Counted from the first letter of the stretch, positions 25,704-35,402 are shown. The stretch: 64,000 nucleotides of DNA from Planobacterium oryzisoli (GCF_015354315.1 NZ_JADKYY010000014.1:1-64000), one strand, 5' to 3'. Notes: generated from the sequence alone by a model not told the origin. Numbers and translations: made by a program.

Positions 25704-27722
25704 ATGGAAAACATACTTACTAAAGCATTTGATACGCCATTCGGAACCACACCGTTTGAAAGAATCACCCCAGAAGATTTTCTACCAGCAATTACACAAT
25801 TAATTTCAGTTACCACAGCTGAAATTGAGAAAATAGCAACAAATCCAAAAACCGCTAACTATGAAAACACTATTGAAGCGCTTGCCTATTCAGGCAAAGA
25901 ACTTAATACAGTAAGCAGTATATTTTTTAACTTAAATTCTGCAGAAACCACTGATAGACTGCAAGATCTTGCCCAACAGATATCTCCCTTATTAACGGAA
26001 TTTTCTTCCAAAATTACGCAGAATGAACAGCTTTTTGCACGTATTTACCGCGTACATAAACTAACCGATCGTTCAACTCTTGATAAGGAGCAACAAATGC
26101 TATTGGAAGAAACTTACAAAGAGTTTATACGCAGTGGAGCGAAATTATCTTCGGAACAAAAGAAAGAACTTGAGCTAATAAATAAGGATATCGCCAAAAA
26201 ATCACTTCAGTTTGGCCAGAACCTTCTCGCTGCCACAAACCAATACTTTAAACATATAAAGGATGAGGAAGAATTAAAAGGCGTACCTGAAGGGATAAAA
26301 TTTCAATTTGCTGAAGAGGCCAAAACCCGTGGATTGGATGGGTACGTCATAACGTTGGATTACCCAAGTTATCTGCCGGCAATGATGTATTTAGAAGACC
26401 GAAACCTGCGGATGGAGTTAGCTCTGGCAAACGGAAGAAAAGCTGCGCAGCCTGGAATGTATGACAACCGTAACTTGATTCGCGAGCTTACAGTACTTAG
26501 AAGTAAAAAAGCAATTCTTCTGGGTTACCGTAATTATGCAGAGTACGTACTTGAAGAACGTATGGCCAAATCACCCGCTACCGTAGAGAACTTTCTACAC
26601 GAACTTCGAGAGAAAGCAACTCCTTTTGCATACAGAGACGTGGAAGAAATCCAACGTATGGCAAAGGCGGACGGAATCAAACAGGTAGAAACATGGGACC
26701 ATTCCTATTATGCAGAAAAGATAAAAAAAGAACGTTTTGACATTAACGACGAGGAACTTCGACCGTATTTACCATTAAAAAGCGTCGAGAAAGCACTTTT
26801 TACACTAATTAACACTCTGTTTGGGTTAGAGTTCATTCCAAGAACAGACATTGAAGTCTACCACAAGGAGGTACAGGTTTATGAAGTACGCGAGCAGGGA
26901 AGTTATAAAGCGATTCTATATACAGACTACCATCCTAGGAAAGGAAAAAGAGCGGGGGCTTGGATGACCAGTTACCAAAACCAATATATTGAAAATGGAG
27001 AAAATCATAGACCCCACATCTCAGTAGTATGCAATTTCACAAAACCCACCGCACAAGTACCGAGTCTCTTGACTTTTCAAGAGGTTACAACCCTCTTCCA
27101 TGAATTTGGACACGCTCTACATGGCATGCTTGCCAATACAAGATATCCCTCGCTTTCAGGAACTAATGTGAAATGGGATTTTGTAGAATTGCCATCGCAG
27201 TTTATGGAGAACTTTTGCTATGAACCTGATTTTCTGCAATCATTCGCATTTCATTATAGAACTGGGGAGCCATTGCCATTGGAGAAAATTAGCAAAATCA
27301 CCCAAAGCAAGAATTTCATGGAAGGCTATCAGACCCTTCGGCAGATTGGATTTGGACTACTGGATATGGGCTATCATCAGCACAATGAAACAATAGGAGA
27401 TATTAGAGAATTTGAACTTCTGCAGACCGCGAGTACCCAAGTATATCCTATACATAGTGACATGTGCACCAGTACCAGTTTCTCACATATATTTCACGGG
27501 GGTTATGCTTCAGGTTATTATTCCTATAAATGGGCAGAAGTTTTAGACGCTGATGCCTTTGATCATTTTAAGAGTCAGGGACTAGACGACAACTCCACTG
27601 CGAAGAAATTTAAAACTTTACTCTCTAAAGGAGGTAGTGAGGATCCTATGCAGCTGTACATCGAATTTAAAGGAGATGAGCCAACGATAGACAGTTTAAT
27701 GAAAAGAGCTTTTGGTCAGTAA
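25704..27722 (+). CDS. M3 family metallopeptidase (oligopeptidase/dipeptidyl carboxypeptidase type)
   Basis: A 672-residue cytoplasmic zinc peptidase. The zinc motif HEFGHALHGML is at about residue 468, with the third ligand Glu in the following helix (FVELPSQFMENF). The C-terminal YKWAEVLDADAF is typical of M3A. These enzymes cut short peptides and complete cytoplasmic protein turnover. No signal peptide. Length fits Dcp/OpdA relatives. It converges on the membrane-protein gene at 27726, with only 3 bases between. Confidence 0.93.
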   Translation: MENILTKAFDTPFGTTPFERITPEDFLPAITQLISVTTAEIEKIATNPKTANYENTIEALAYSGKELNTVSSIFFNLNSAETTDRLQDLAQQISPLLTEFSSKITQNEQLFARIYRVHKLTDRSTLDKEQQMLLEETYKEFIRSGAKLSSEQKKELELINKDIAKKSLQFGQNLLAATNQYFKHIKDEEELKGVPEGIKFQFAEEAKTRGLDGYVITLDYPSYLPAMMYLEDRNLRMELALANGRKAAQPGMYDNRNLIRELTVLRSKKAILLGYRNYAEYVLEERMAKSPATVENFLHELREKATPFAYRDVEEIQRMAKADGIKQVETWDHSYYAEKIKKERFDINDEELRPYLPLKSVEKALFTLINTLFGLEFIPRTDIEVYHKEVQVYEVREQGSYKAILYTDYHPRKGKRAGAWMTSYQNQYIENGENHRPHISVVCNFTKPTAQVPSLLTFQEVTTLFHEFGHALHGMLANTRYPSLSGTNVKWDFVELPSQFMENFCYEPDFLQSFAFHYRTGEPLPLEKISKITQSKNFMEGYQTLRQIGFGLLDMGYHQHNETIGDIREFELLQTASTQVYPIHSDMCTSTSFSHIFHGGYASGYYSYKWAEVLDADAFDHFKSQGLDDNSTAKKFKTLLSKGGSEDPMQLYIEFKGDEPTIDSLMKRAFGQ

Positions 27723-27725
27723 CAC

Positions 27726-28775
27726 CTACTCTTGAAATTGACTTTGCTGCAAGTTAGCCGAATTACGTGCTTTAGCCAAAAAAGGGATAGAAAGAAATCC
27801 CATTAGTAGAAATAGGAATAATTGCAAAGTATGAGAGATAAAGCCGTACGCCAAACCGACAGCAAATCCTTCGTGCATATCTTTGCCCTGTGATATAAAT
27901 AGTGCACCAACACCTATTTTCATGGCAAGATGGAATGCACCTATACCTCCACTGGCAGGAATAATCATTCCTAATGTACCCACCACCAAAAGAAAAAGCC
28001 CGTCAGCCAGCTGAAAATCAGAAGTCTGAGGCAGGGAGAAACAAACTATATACGATGCTAAGAAATAGCACACCCAAATAGCAATGGTGTAGATTACAAA
28101 CATTATTGGACGCTTAAGTCGTGCGATGGCTGTAAGACCATCCATAACACCATCATACAAAGCGTACAGCTTTCCTAGTATCGGAATATTTGTGAATCGA
28201 TTTCTAAACCAAATAAAAACTATTCCACCTAGTAATGCACCCACAAGTACAGCGGGTATAAACCATTGCAGTCCGCCGATGTTCGGGTTTCTTTCCACAT
28301 TTGCATACTTATAAAAGGAAAATATAGCCTCATACCGAAAAACAAGAACAAGGACTAAAAACACCACCATACATAGTAAATCAACGACCCGTTCTAAAAT
28401 GATAGTACCAAAGGAACGGTCTGCAGGAACCTTATCGGTACCGTATAAAGCTGTGGCTCTGGCTATTTCCCCACTTCGAGGTATCGTTAAATTCATTAAA
28501 TAACCAAAGGAAATACTCCAAAGGGCATTTGTAGACTTGACCTTATATCCCATCGGTTCTAATAGAATGTTCCAACGTACAGCCCGTAACCAGTAGGCCA
28601 GAAGACCAAAAAACGCCGCAAGAAGTACATAGCGCAAATCAGCTTGAATAAAATATCCCGAAACTGCGTTGACATCAAGTCCCTGCAGTGCCCACCACAT
28701 GAAAACTCCCGCAATCAAAATCGAAACTAAAAGGGTCAGCAAAGATTTACGCTGCACAACAAAGAAACCGGCCAT
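27726..28775 (-). CDS. LPG synthase/flippase-like integral membrane protein (UPF0104)
   Basis: A 349-residue protein with about eight membrane segments (LLTLLVSILIAGVFMWWAL, VVFLVLVLVFR, FVIYTIAIWVCYFLASYIV and others) and the family features RAVRWNILLEPMGY, NLTIPRSGEIAR and ASGGIGAFHLAM. This is the lysylphosphatidylglycerol synthase TM-region family; without the catalytic C-terminal domain such proteins probably act as lipid flippases or unknown transporters. It follows panD by 4 bases. A second relative lies at 42293-43204. Confidence 0.85.
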   Translation of the reverse strand: MAGFFVVQRKSLLTLLVSILIAGVFMWWALQGLDVNAVSGYFIQADLRYVLLAAFFGLLAYWLRAVRWNILLEPMGYKVKSTNALWSISFGYLMNLTIPRSGEIARATALYGTDKVPADRSFGTIILERVVDLLCMVVFLVLVLVFRYEAIFSFYKYANVERNPNIGGLQWFIPAVLVGALLGGIVFIWFRNRFTNIPILGKLYALYDGVMDGLTAIARLKRPIMFVIYTIAIWVCYFLASYIVCFSLPQTSDFQLADGLFLLVVGTLGMIIPASGGIGAFHLAMKIGVGALFISQGKDMHEGFAVGLAYGFISHTLQLFLFLLMGFLSIPFLAKARNSANLQQSQFQE

Positions 28776-28779
28776 TAAC

Positions 28780-29130
28780 TTAAAGTAAGAGATTGGTACT
28801 TTCGTCAGGGAATATTATGGTTGGCTGAAAAGATTTTGCCTCCTCTGGCGTCATTTGAGCATATGCAATTATTATAATAATATCGTTTTTCTGCACTTTG
28901 CGCGCTGCTGGACCGTTTAAGCATACTTCACCTGATTTACGCTTTCCGCGAATCGCATAAGTATCGAAGCGTTCGCCATTATTTACATTAACGATATAAA
29001 CACGTTCGCCTACAATAATTCCCGACGCATCCAGAAGATCTTCATCGATGGTTATACTTCCGATATAATCCAGATCAGAGGAGGTAACTCTGACACGGTG
29101 GATTTTAGATTTAAAGACTTCTATTAACAT
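28780..29130 (-). CDS. panD: Aspartate 1-decarboxylase PanD
   Basis: PanD makes beta-alanine for pantothenate and CoA. The 116-residue proenzyme cleaves itself between Gly and Ser in DYIGSIT (about residues 22-28) to form the pyruvoyl cofactor. Other family features: [10 protein letters not shown] and [13 protein letters not shown]. The ATG at 29128-29130 is preferred over a GTG two codons upstream, because the family begins [12 protein letters not shown] and the GTG sits in a possible -7 element (TAAATTTG, 29143-29136). Confidence 0.95.
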   Translation of the reverse strand: MLIEVFKSKIHRVRVTSSDLDYIGSITIDEDLLDASGIIVGERVYIVNVNNGERFDTYAIRGKRKSGEVCLNGPAARKVQKNDIIIIIAYAQMTPEEAKSFQPTIIFPDESTNLLL

Positions 29131-29136
29131 GGTCAC

Positions 29137-29468
29137 AAATTTATTAATAAATAAACAAAATCTATACTAAATTAACCCGTTGATTATGAAACATCTATGA
29201 TTAAATAAAATGCCGAAATATCAATAATATCAAATTAATTTTGCCTATTTTGGAAAACTTTGAGCTATTAGTTAACAATTGATATGTAAATTCACAAATT
29301 CGTAATTCGCTGTAACAATTAAACAAGTATTTGAAAACCACTATAAATAGAGGAATAACACACAAAGTAACCCTGTGTAAATCCCTATTTTATGTAATCT
29401 TCTTAATTATTGATTTTTAACAATAGTCTTCTCTTTAGTGTAATTTATATGAAATAAATCAAAATAAA
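29137..29468. other. Gene-free AT-rich stretch between panD and HU
   Basis: About 330 bases with no credible reading frame on either strand. I see no long hairpin or T-run; only a weak ACACA/TGTGT inverted pair near 29360-29377. It may be a regulatory region for HU. I see nothing else in it. Confidence 0.5.
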
Positions 29469-29499
29469 TTTGCGATATTTCAAAATAGTACTATATTTG
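29469..29499 (+). promoter_or_regulatory. Consensus Bacteroidetes promoter of the HU gene
   Basis: TTTG (29469-29472), a spacer of exactly 19 bases, then TATATTTG (29492-29499), a perfect TAnnTTTG. The predicted RNA start is near 29506, leaving a leader of about 30 bases to the ATG at 29536. Confidence 0.8.
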
Positions 29500-29535
29500 T
29501 GTATACAACAACCTAACTAATTAATAAATAGAATT

Positions 29536-29826
29536 ATGAACAAGTCTGAATTAATTGACGCAATGGCTAAAGACGCCGGAATTACTAAAGTTGCCGCGAA
29601 AGCTGCTCTTGAATCATTTATGACCAATGTACAAGACACACTTAAGAAAAAAGACGGTAAAGTTTCTTTGGTTGGTTTTGGAACTTTTTCAGTAGCAGAA
29701 AGGGCTGCCAGACAAGGTATTAACCCTGCAACCAAAAAGCCAATTAAAATCGCCGCTAAAAAAGTTGCGAAATTTAAAGCTGGAGCTGACTTATCTAATG
29801 CAGTTGCTGGTACTAAGAAAAAATAA
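29536..29826 (+). CDS. DNA-binding protein HU
   Basis: A 96-residue histone-like protein that bends and compacts DNA as a dimer. It begins MNKSELIDAMAKDAGITKVAAKAALESF, has the GFGTFSV strand and the DNA-binding arm RAARQGINPATKKPIKIAAKKVAKFKAG. The C-terminus ends in a short lysine tail. It is monocistronic, between a perfect promoter and a strong terminator. Confidence 0.97.
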   Translation: MNKSELIDAMAKDAGITKVAAKAALESFMTNVQDTLKKKDGKVSLVGFGTFSVAERAARQGINPATKKPIKIAAKKVAKFKAGADLSNAVAGTKKK

Positions 29827-29854
29827 CTAAACAACAGTTATAATTAACCTCTTG

Positions 29855-29878
29855 GCCCCTCTCTTGAGGGGCTTTTTT
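29855..29878 (+). terminator. Intrinsic terminator of the HU gene
   Basis: GCCCCTC (29855-29861), loop TCTT, GAGGGGC (29866-29872), then six T. The T-run overlaps the stop codon of the convergent pdxH. Confidence 0.9.
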
Positions 29879-30521
29879 ATGGTGCCAGCCTCTGCAAGCT
29901 CCAGTTAAAATCTTTATCGTAGGTATATAGTATGCGGTCATGAAGTCTATTAGGTCGACCCTGCCAGAACTCAATTTCGTAGGGCCGTGCGATATATCCG
30001 CCCCAATGCGAAGGTCGCGGAACTTCCTTATCACGGTATTCCATCTCTAGTTCTCTCAATTTAGATTCCAAGTACTTTCTGTCCGGCACCACTGCGCTCT
30101 GATTAGAAACCACAGCCCCCAACTGACTCCCTTTCGGTCGCTGTGAAAAGTATCCGTCACTTAAATTTTCCGGCAACTTTTCCAGTTCGGATTTTATAAT
30201 AATTTGTCTTTCCAGTCCAGGCCAGAAAAAATGCAGGCACGCGCTTGAAAAGCGCTCCAAAGCACGACCCTTTTTACTATGATAATTGGTATAAAAAATA
30301 AATCCCTCCCAGGTATAGGATTTTAGTAAGACCATTCTGGTCCTTGGGCATCCATCAGGCTCTACTGTAGAGAGAGCCATAGCATTAGGTTCCGTCACAG
30401 AGGAGTCAGCCTCTGCATCAAGAAACCAGTCACGGAATTGCTCCATTGGATTAGCTTTGCAATTTTCTTCTAGTAATTCAAGCTTTTCATATACCTTCCT
30501 GCGATCATGCAGATTTTCCAT
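29877..30521 (-). CDS. pdxH: Pyridoxamine/pyridoxine 5'-phosphate oxidase PdxH
   Basis: PdxH is an FMN enzyme that makes pyridoxal 5'-phosphate. The 214-residue protein has NAMALSTVEPDGCPRTRMVL and FYTNYHSKKGRAL (FMN and phosphate contacts) and the C-terminal EFWQGRPNRLHDR signature followed by LAP. The start at 30519-30521 (MENLHDRR) is chosen; an in-frame start at 30548 would overlap the divergent gene. Only 19 bases lie between it and that gene. Confidence 0.96.
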   Translation of the reverse strand: MENLHDRRKVYEKLELLEENCKANPMEQFRDWFLDAEADSSVTEPNAMALSTVEPDGCPRTRMVLLKSYTWEGFIFYTNYHSKKGRALERFSSACLHFFWPGLERQIIIKSELEKLPENLSDGYFSQRPKGSQLGAVVSNQSAVVPDRKYLESKLRELEMEYRDKEVPRPSHWGGYIARPYEIEFWQGRPNRLHDRILYTYDKDFNWSLQRLAP

Positions 30522-30540
30522 ATTTTTATTATTTTTGAAT

Positions 30541-31089
30541 ATGAGCAACTCCTACAAAGGTAAAATATTAATTTCTACACCTGATTTGACAGGAGATGTA
30601 TTTTCACGTTCTGTGGTTTTAATCATTGACCATAATCCCGAAGGTGCATTTGGTTTAATACTTAATAAAAAAAATGTAGAAGTAAGTCAAAACATAGCGC
30701 AAATCTTCGGTTATCCGGTTGACGTTTATGAGGGTGGCCCCGTTTCAAATGAAAAGATTTTTTTTATTGTCAAAGGCACACCTATGAACGAATTTTTCAT
30801 GAAAATAGATAATGATTACTACTTAACTGAGGATGCAGAAACCATCGTCACAGCACTTATTGACGGAGAACTAGAGTTGCAGCAAGTCAAGGTTTTCTCA
30901 GGCTATTCGGGCTGGTCTGCAAACCAGTTGGAGTCCGAGATTGGGCAGAAATTCTGGACGCAGGTAGAACTTGTTAACCTAGACTACACCTCGCCTAACG
31001 ACCAAGGCCTTTGGAGACAAATAATGGAAAATCTAGGGGGACAATTTTTACTTTTTGCTAACACGCCAGAAGATATTTCAATGAATTGA
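30541..31089 (+). CDS. YqgE/AlgH family protein (DUF179)
   Basis: A 182-residue protein with the family pattern KGKILISTPDL, FSRSVVLIIDHNPEGAFGLILNK, VYEGGPVS and FSGYSGWSANQLESEI. Structures are known in the family but the role is not; AlgH has been linked to alginate control in Pseudomonas. The start ATG at 30541 matches the usual N-terminus; an earlier in-frame start would run through pdxH. Divergent from pdxH with a very short shared promoter gap. Confidence 0.92.
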   Translation: MSNSYKGKILISTPDLTGDVFSRSVVLIIDHNPEGAFGLILNKKNVEVSQNIAQIFGYPVDVYEGGPVSNEKIFFIVKGTPMNEFFMKIDNDYYLTEDAETIVTALIDGELELQQVKVFSGYSGWSANQLESEIGQKFWTQVELVNLDYTSPNDQGLWRQIMENLGGQFLLFANTPEDISMN

Positions 31090-31122
31090 AGTACTCCATC
31101 GAAATAAGTATCGAGAAGAGTA

Positions 31123-31911
31123 CTAAACAAAACTACTCTGCCACTTTCCAACCCATTGCCGGAAACTCTCGGAAGCAAATTCTTTGTTACGTATCGAGGA
31201 TACTGCTGTAATTCCATGGGAATCTGAAACCACCAGAATCTCCTGCGCTTTTTGCGTTTCAAATGCGCTCATTTCTATCTGCTCATGCTTAACATGCAAC
31301 GTTCTGAGAAAATAGGTGAGCATATTTTCCATGAGCGGTGATATATATGCACCTTCTGACTGCGGAACTACCTTAATCACCCCATCTTGCAACAGCAGTA
31401 GATTACCATATATACTCCTTGCTACTCTGCGGTTGGAGTTTAACAAAATGACATCATTAAGCTCATTCTCTTTAGCATATACTTTAGCGTAAATATTTTC
31501 TGGTGATGGCACCTGGATATTACTAAGAAGGTTAGTTCCTATTGATATTTCCTTAATAACATCCATAGTGTACCCTTCCTTCATCGAGAACGGATCAGTG
31601 ATACTTTGAATTTCATGCAACAGATCTACCGGTGCCTCCGATATCGGTCCATCAAAATCTTTTCGATAAACAAACAGACTAATGATACCATGCAGGAGTT
31701 GTTGCTCGCTAGCAATCTTCAATATACACTCTTCAAAAAATTCTAGCGTAAAATTCAAAGGGATTTTCATCCGCATTTTGCGCATTGAAGACATTAAAAA
31801 GAAGTAACATTCCTCTCCCATTTGCAAAGAGCCGTTTCTTACAAAAAAGGAAACACGAACTACATCGCCTAAGAGCATCGCCCGGTTAATTTCAGTTGTA
31901 TTTTTATGCAT
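31123..31911 (-). CDS. Class IV aminotransferase homologue, probably not catalytic
   Basis: A 262-residue protein with the fold pattern of branched-chain aminotransferase/aminodeoxychorismate lyase: INRAMLLGDVVRVSFFVRNG near the start, YAKENELNDVILLNSNRRV in the second domain. Key positions differ: the usual GDGLFE is GDVVRV, the Lys that binds PLP seems replaced in SNIQVPSPENIYAK, and the VTE glutamate is VAR. The ATG at 31909-31911 is preferred; the frame upstream opens with TTG. It follows the START-like gene by 86 bases. It may be a non-PLP relative with a binding or structural role. Confidence 0.65.
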   Translation of the reverse strand: MHKNTTEINRAMLLGDVVRVSFFVRNGSLQMGEECYFFLMSSMRKMRMKIPLNFTLEFFEECILKIASEQQLLHGIISLFVYRKDFDGPISEAPVDLLHEIQSITDPFSMKEGYTMDVIKEISIGTNLLSNIQVPSPENIYAKVYAKENELNDVILLNSNRRVARSIYGNLLLLQDGVIKVVPQSEGAYISPLMENMLTYFLRTLHVKHEQIEMSAFETQKAQEILVVSDSHGITAVSSIRNKEFASESFRQWVGKWQSSFV

Positions 31912-31997
31912 ATGTAGTATTTCAGATATAACCTTTACCAAAAAAGAATGAACGAAACTAATCGTCCATAAAGCATTTATTGTATTTCTAAAAACCT

Positions 31998-32384
31998 CTA
32001 CGAGGCACCAAGTTTAATACGTAAGTTCTCTATTAGATTTTCCCAATAAAGTCTATTCTCGTCTTCGTCTCCAGGATAACAAAAGTCGGTAATATTCAAA
32101 GCCAAATCATCAGTAATTTCATCGATTACAATGGTCATCTCAAAGAAATTCTTAGTACCTTCATCTTCCTCCCAACGAAATCTAACAAAACTCTCCGGCT
32201 TATATCTGATGAGCGTAGCCTTCTCAGAAGGACCACCACCCCAGCTAAAATAAAAATCATCCCCCTTTTCAACCACCTCGTCAGCAAACCATTCCGAAAG
32301 CCCCTCAGCACTAGCGAGGTATTCATATAAAATTTCAGAAAGGCAGTGCATTGGGTACTCATACTGCACTTTATGCTTCACCAT
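31998..32384 (-). CDS. START-like (SRPBCC) domain protein
   Basis: A 128-residue protein: VQYEYPMHCLSEILYEYLASAEGLSEWFADEV, then FSWGGGPSEKATLI, VRFRWEEDEG and a long C-terminal helix (RLYWENLIENLRIKLGAS). This is the helix-grip fold of START/AHSA1-like proteins, close to a small flavobacterial START-like family. Such domains bind hydrophobic ligands; the ligand is unknown. Confidence 0.85.
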   Translation of the reverse strand: MVKHKVQYEYPMHCLSEILYEYLASAEGLSEWFADEVVEKGDDFYFSWGGGPSEKATLIRYKPESFVRFRWEEDEGTKNFFEMTIVIDEITDDLALNITDFCYPGDEDENRLYWENLIENLRIKLGAS

Positions 32385-32468
32385 AAATTATTTTCTTAAT
32401 GTGCCGCAATATATAAATTAATTCAGTATCAAAACAAAATAAACAGATTGATTTTTGTTCAATCGCAA

Positions 32469-33647
32469 CTAGCTTCTTTCGTCCAAAACTTCAATAATAA
32501 TGGAGCACCCTTCAATGATTTCATCTCTGGAAATAGTTAATGGAGGAGAAATCCTTAAAAATTCATTTCTATAAAGTTGCCAGAATACAATTAAACCCTT
32601 TTCCATGCATCTCTTGGCTACTGCCAGTGTTACCTCAGGGGATTCAAGCTCTACTGCTAACATCAGTCCCCTTCCATTAATATTCTTAATAAGACGGTGT
32701 ACTAGTAACTCCCTGAATAGTTTTTCTTTTATATGAACCTCAGTCATTAAATCTCCCGAAAGCACTTCCGTTAGTGTTGCATAGGACGCAGCGGCAATGA
32801 GTGGATTACCTCCGAAGGTGGTAATATGTCCTAATTTCGGCGAATGTGTTAAACTATTCATGATTTCGGCAGAACTCATGAATGCTCCCACGGGTAGACC
32901 TCCGCCCATGCCTTTACCCATGACCAAAATATCAGGAACGATACCATAGTGTTCGAAGGCAAATAGCTTTCCTGTTCTACCAAAACCAGGTTGGATTTCA
33001 TCAAGAATAAGAAGTGTCCCAGTATCAGTGCATTTTTGACGAAGAGCTTTCAAATACTGCACATCAGGAAGTAAAAATCCAGCAGCACCCTGGATAGTTT
33101 CCAGTATCACACATGCAGATTCCTCATCGATACTATCCAAATCCGTTAAAGAATTGAATTCAATGAATTCTACTAAGGGAAGCAGCGGCCGGAATTCTCT
33201 TTTATGAACTTCATTACCTGATACAGAAAGTGCGCCATGCGTATTTCCATGATAGGAATTTTTAAACGATATAATTTTTTCACGACCGGTGTGGCGCTTA
33301 GCCAGCTTAAGGCTACCGTCAATGGCTTCTGCCCCGGAATTCACCAAATAGGTTACTGCCAGTGGATCGGGAGTATTTTCAGCCAACGTCTTACATAGTG
33401 CTACAGGCATATCTTGAGCAAATTCTCCGTATACCATCACATGAAGATATTTATTCATCTGATCGGATATAGCCGACAATATTTTGGGATGTGAATGACC
33501 TAATGTATTTGCGGAGACGCCCGCTACAAAATCAAGATACGCCTTACCATCCTTACCATATATATAACTTCCCTGCGCTTTCTCTACCTCAAATCCGGAC
33601 GCAAATGGGGTAGTCTGAGCTTGGTATGTGAAAAACTCTTCTTTCAT
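32469..33647 (-). CDS. Class III aminotransferase (acetylornithine/4-aminobutyrate type)
   Basis: A 392-residue PLP enzyme: NSGAEAIDGSLKLAKRHTGR, YHGNTHGALSVSG, ILDEIQPGFGRTGKLFAFEHY, and the PLP Lys in VMGKGMGGGLPVGA. It is fold-type I subgroup II and uses glutamate or a similar amino donor; substrate cannot be told from context, as no arginine biosynthesis genes are adjacent. Start at 33645-33647 (MKEEFFTYQ), because the frame upstream opens with TTG. Confidence 0.9.
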   Translation of the reverse strand: MKEEFFTYQAQTTPFASGFEVEKAQGSYIYGKDGKAYLDFVAGVSANTLGHSHPKILSAISDQMNKYLHVMVYGEFAQDMPVALCKTLAENTPDPLAVTYLVNSGAEAIDGSLKLAKRHTGREKIISFKNSYHGNTHGALSVSGNEVHKREFRPLLPLVEFIEFNSLTDLDSIDEESACVILETIQGAAGFLLPDVQYLKALRQKCTDTGTLLILDEIQPGFGRTGKLFAFEHYGIVPDILVMGKGMGGGLPVGAFMSSAEIMNSLTHSPKLGHITTFGGNPLIAAASYATLTEVLSGDLMTEVHIKEKLFRELLVHRLIKNINGRGLMLAVELESPEVTLAVAKRCMEKGLIVFWQLYRNEFLRISPPLTISRDEIIEGCSIIIEVLDERS

Positions 33648-33662
33648 TAGGTTACTTTGCAA

Positions 33663-35402
33663 TTATTTCCTTGTTCTCCTTACGCGCGCTGGCTGGCTTT
33701 CGCTACGTTTAGCTTCCAAAGCATCCTGGGCCTGTTGGTAAAGACTGTCGTCGGATTCGTATTGTATTTCCGGGTAATTGGGTGTGTCGAGGAAAATATC
33801 TTGCCATCTTCGTATCCTGTCTTTTGTATTCCAATTAAAATCAGGGAAAAATCTTCTTTCTTTTGAAATTTTTGACATGGGATAAAAATCAGATTTTGCT
33901 CCAATATTACATGATATTATTTCCACCTTTCTCTTGGTAAATTCCGCCTCAATAGTGCCACAGGTAGAAAGTACAACTCCTAATCGCTCCATCTCCTTGG
34001 TTTGCTCATTTTCTGAGTCTGCATAGGTAATAGCCTGGGCATTACCTAACGCTTGGGCAAGAGAAATTTCACTGTCCTTATAATAAACCGTCATAACGCG
34101 CCCTTTAATTTGGTTAAATTCATCGCGCAAGTTCAAAGTATCCACCTTATTTATAGCAAAAGCATCTTCAAGAACTTTCAGTGAATCTATATCTTCAGTC
34201 TCTGTGTTAAAATATGCCAGGATCTTTTGCCCTGTCACTTGCCTTTCGCCACTCCATAGTATAGGTTTGTCTATTAGGTGCAAGATCCCGTCAGTTTCAT
34301 TAAATGAAATAGAATCGGCGCGCGCTTGCGCATTGGATTTATACATCCTTGCTTTGTTGTAAGCGCGCATATGACTTTTCTTTACTCCGATAGAATCCAA
34401 TTTCTGATAAGCCAATATTCTCTCCGCGGCAAAATAAATAGAATCCTTCTCTAGGATTTTAACCGCATAGGGCTTTTCTGTAACCATAGCAGAATCCTTT
34501 TTTTCGTACACTTCCGCATACCCTCCTTTCAGATACCTACTCTCAAGTGGATCATCCAAAGTGACGTTTCCTCGGGCCGTCCCGTATCCTGTAATTTGAT
34601 TAAAATAAAGCGCATCTCCGGTGAGTACTTTATTATTGTAGTAAATCCTTGAGTTCTTTTCGAGATATGCTTCCTTCTGGTCCATCAGATAACGACCTTT
34701 CTCCGTATAGAGATAATTGCTGGGATTTTTTTTATTTCTAATGGTGGTAGGGCCAAAAAATTCAGCCGTATTGGTATTTTGGTTTTGCTTAATATTAATA
34801 CCCTCTACTGTATACTCTGGATTATCAATTCTTACATTGCCTCTAAAATCTATCATTTTAGACGATATATCGTACGTAGCGGAATTGGTATACATTGTAT
34901 TTCCATCGCTACGAATAGTACCGCCGGTATTAAAATAGGCTTCGTTAGTGCGACGATCGTAGTATAAGGTTTGTGTTGAAATAGTTTGTTTTGGATCAGT
35001 AAGCACTACATCTTTACGGGCAATACCTCTCTCTGTATTTCCATCGTATTCCATTTCCTGGGCTGTAATTACCGAACCATCTGCATTTTCCAACCGCACA
35101 TTTCCAACCGCGCGAATGAAATTCTGCTCCTTATATAGTACGACTTCATTAGCTGTTAAAATAGAACCTTTATGTGAAAATTTCACATTACCCGAAAAAA
35201 AAGGATTACCCTGAAAACGTTCTTTATCCACCTGAAAAAGGTCCGAATGAACCAACTCCACCTGCTCTGCAGGATTTTGCGGTGTCTTACTTTGATTGTT
35301 AAAAAATGGATCTTTTGTTAAAGGGGTAGTTGGCTGCGTCTTAATCTGCGCAGAATAAAATCCTATCGAAAGAACACATATTAATAAGAAGATATTTTTC
35401 AT
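33663..35402 (-). CDS. OstA/LptA-like outer-membrane biogenesis protein
   Basis: A 579-residue protein with a signal peptide (IFLLICVLSIGFYSAQ) and repeated OstA-like beta-jellyroll segments: GNPFFSGNVKFSHKGSILTA, AVGNVRLENADGSVITAQ, FRGNVRIDNPEYTVEG, GTARGNVTLDDP. It is expected to carry lipopolysaccharide or another amphiphile across the periplasm. The C-terminus is basic (RVRRTRK). It overlaps the Fur-family gene by ATGA and precedes the class III aminotransferase closely. Confidence 0.85.
   Translation of the reverse strand: MKNIFLLICVLSIGFYSAQIKTQPTTPLTKDPFFNNQSKTPQNPAEQVELVHSDLFQVDKERFQGNPFFSGNVKFSHKGSILTANEVVLYKEQNFIRAVGNVRLENADGSVITAQEMEYDGNTERGIARKDVVLTDPKQTISTQTLYYDRRTNEAYFNTGGTIRSDGNTMYTNSATYDISSKMIDFRGNVRIDNPEYTVEGINIKQNQNTNTAEFFGPTTIRNKKNPSNYLYTEKGRYLMDQKEAYLEKNSRIYYNNKVLTGDALYFNQITGYGTARGNVTLDDPLESRYLKGGYAEVYEKKDSAMVTEKPYAVKILEKDSIYFAAERILAYQKLDSIGVKKSHMRAYNKARMYKSNAQARADSISFNETDGILHLIDKPILWSGERQVTGQKILAYFNTETEDIDSLKVLEDAFAINKVDTLNLRDEFNQIKGRVMTVYYKDSEISLAQALGNAQAITYADSENEQTKEMERLGVVLSTCGTIEAEFTKRKVEIISCNIGAKSDFYPMSKISKERRFFPDFNWNTKDRIRRWQDIFLDTPNYPEIQYESDDSLYQQAQDALEAKRSESQPARVRRTRK

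Noticed and set aside
29517-29834. A 105-codon frame antisense to the HU gene
   Set aside because: It is a mirror of the lysine- and alanine-rich HU coding sequence; HU has the promoter and terminator in its own direction.
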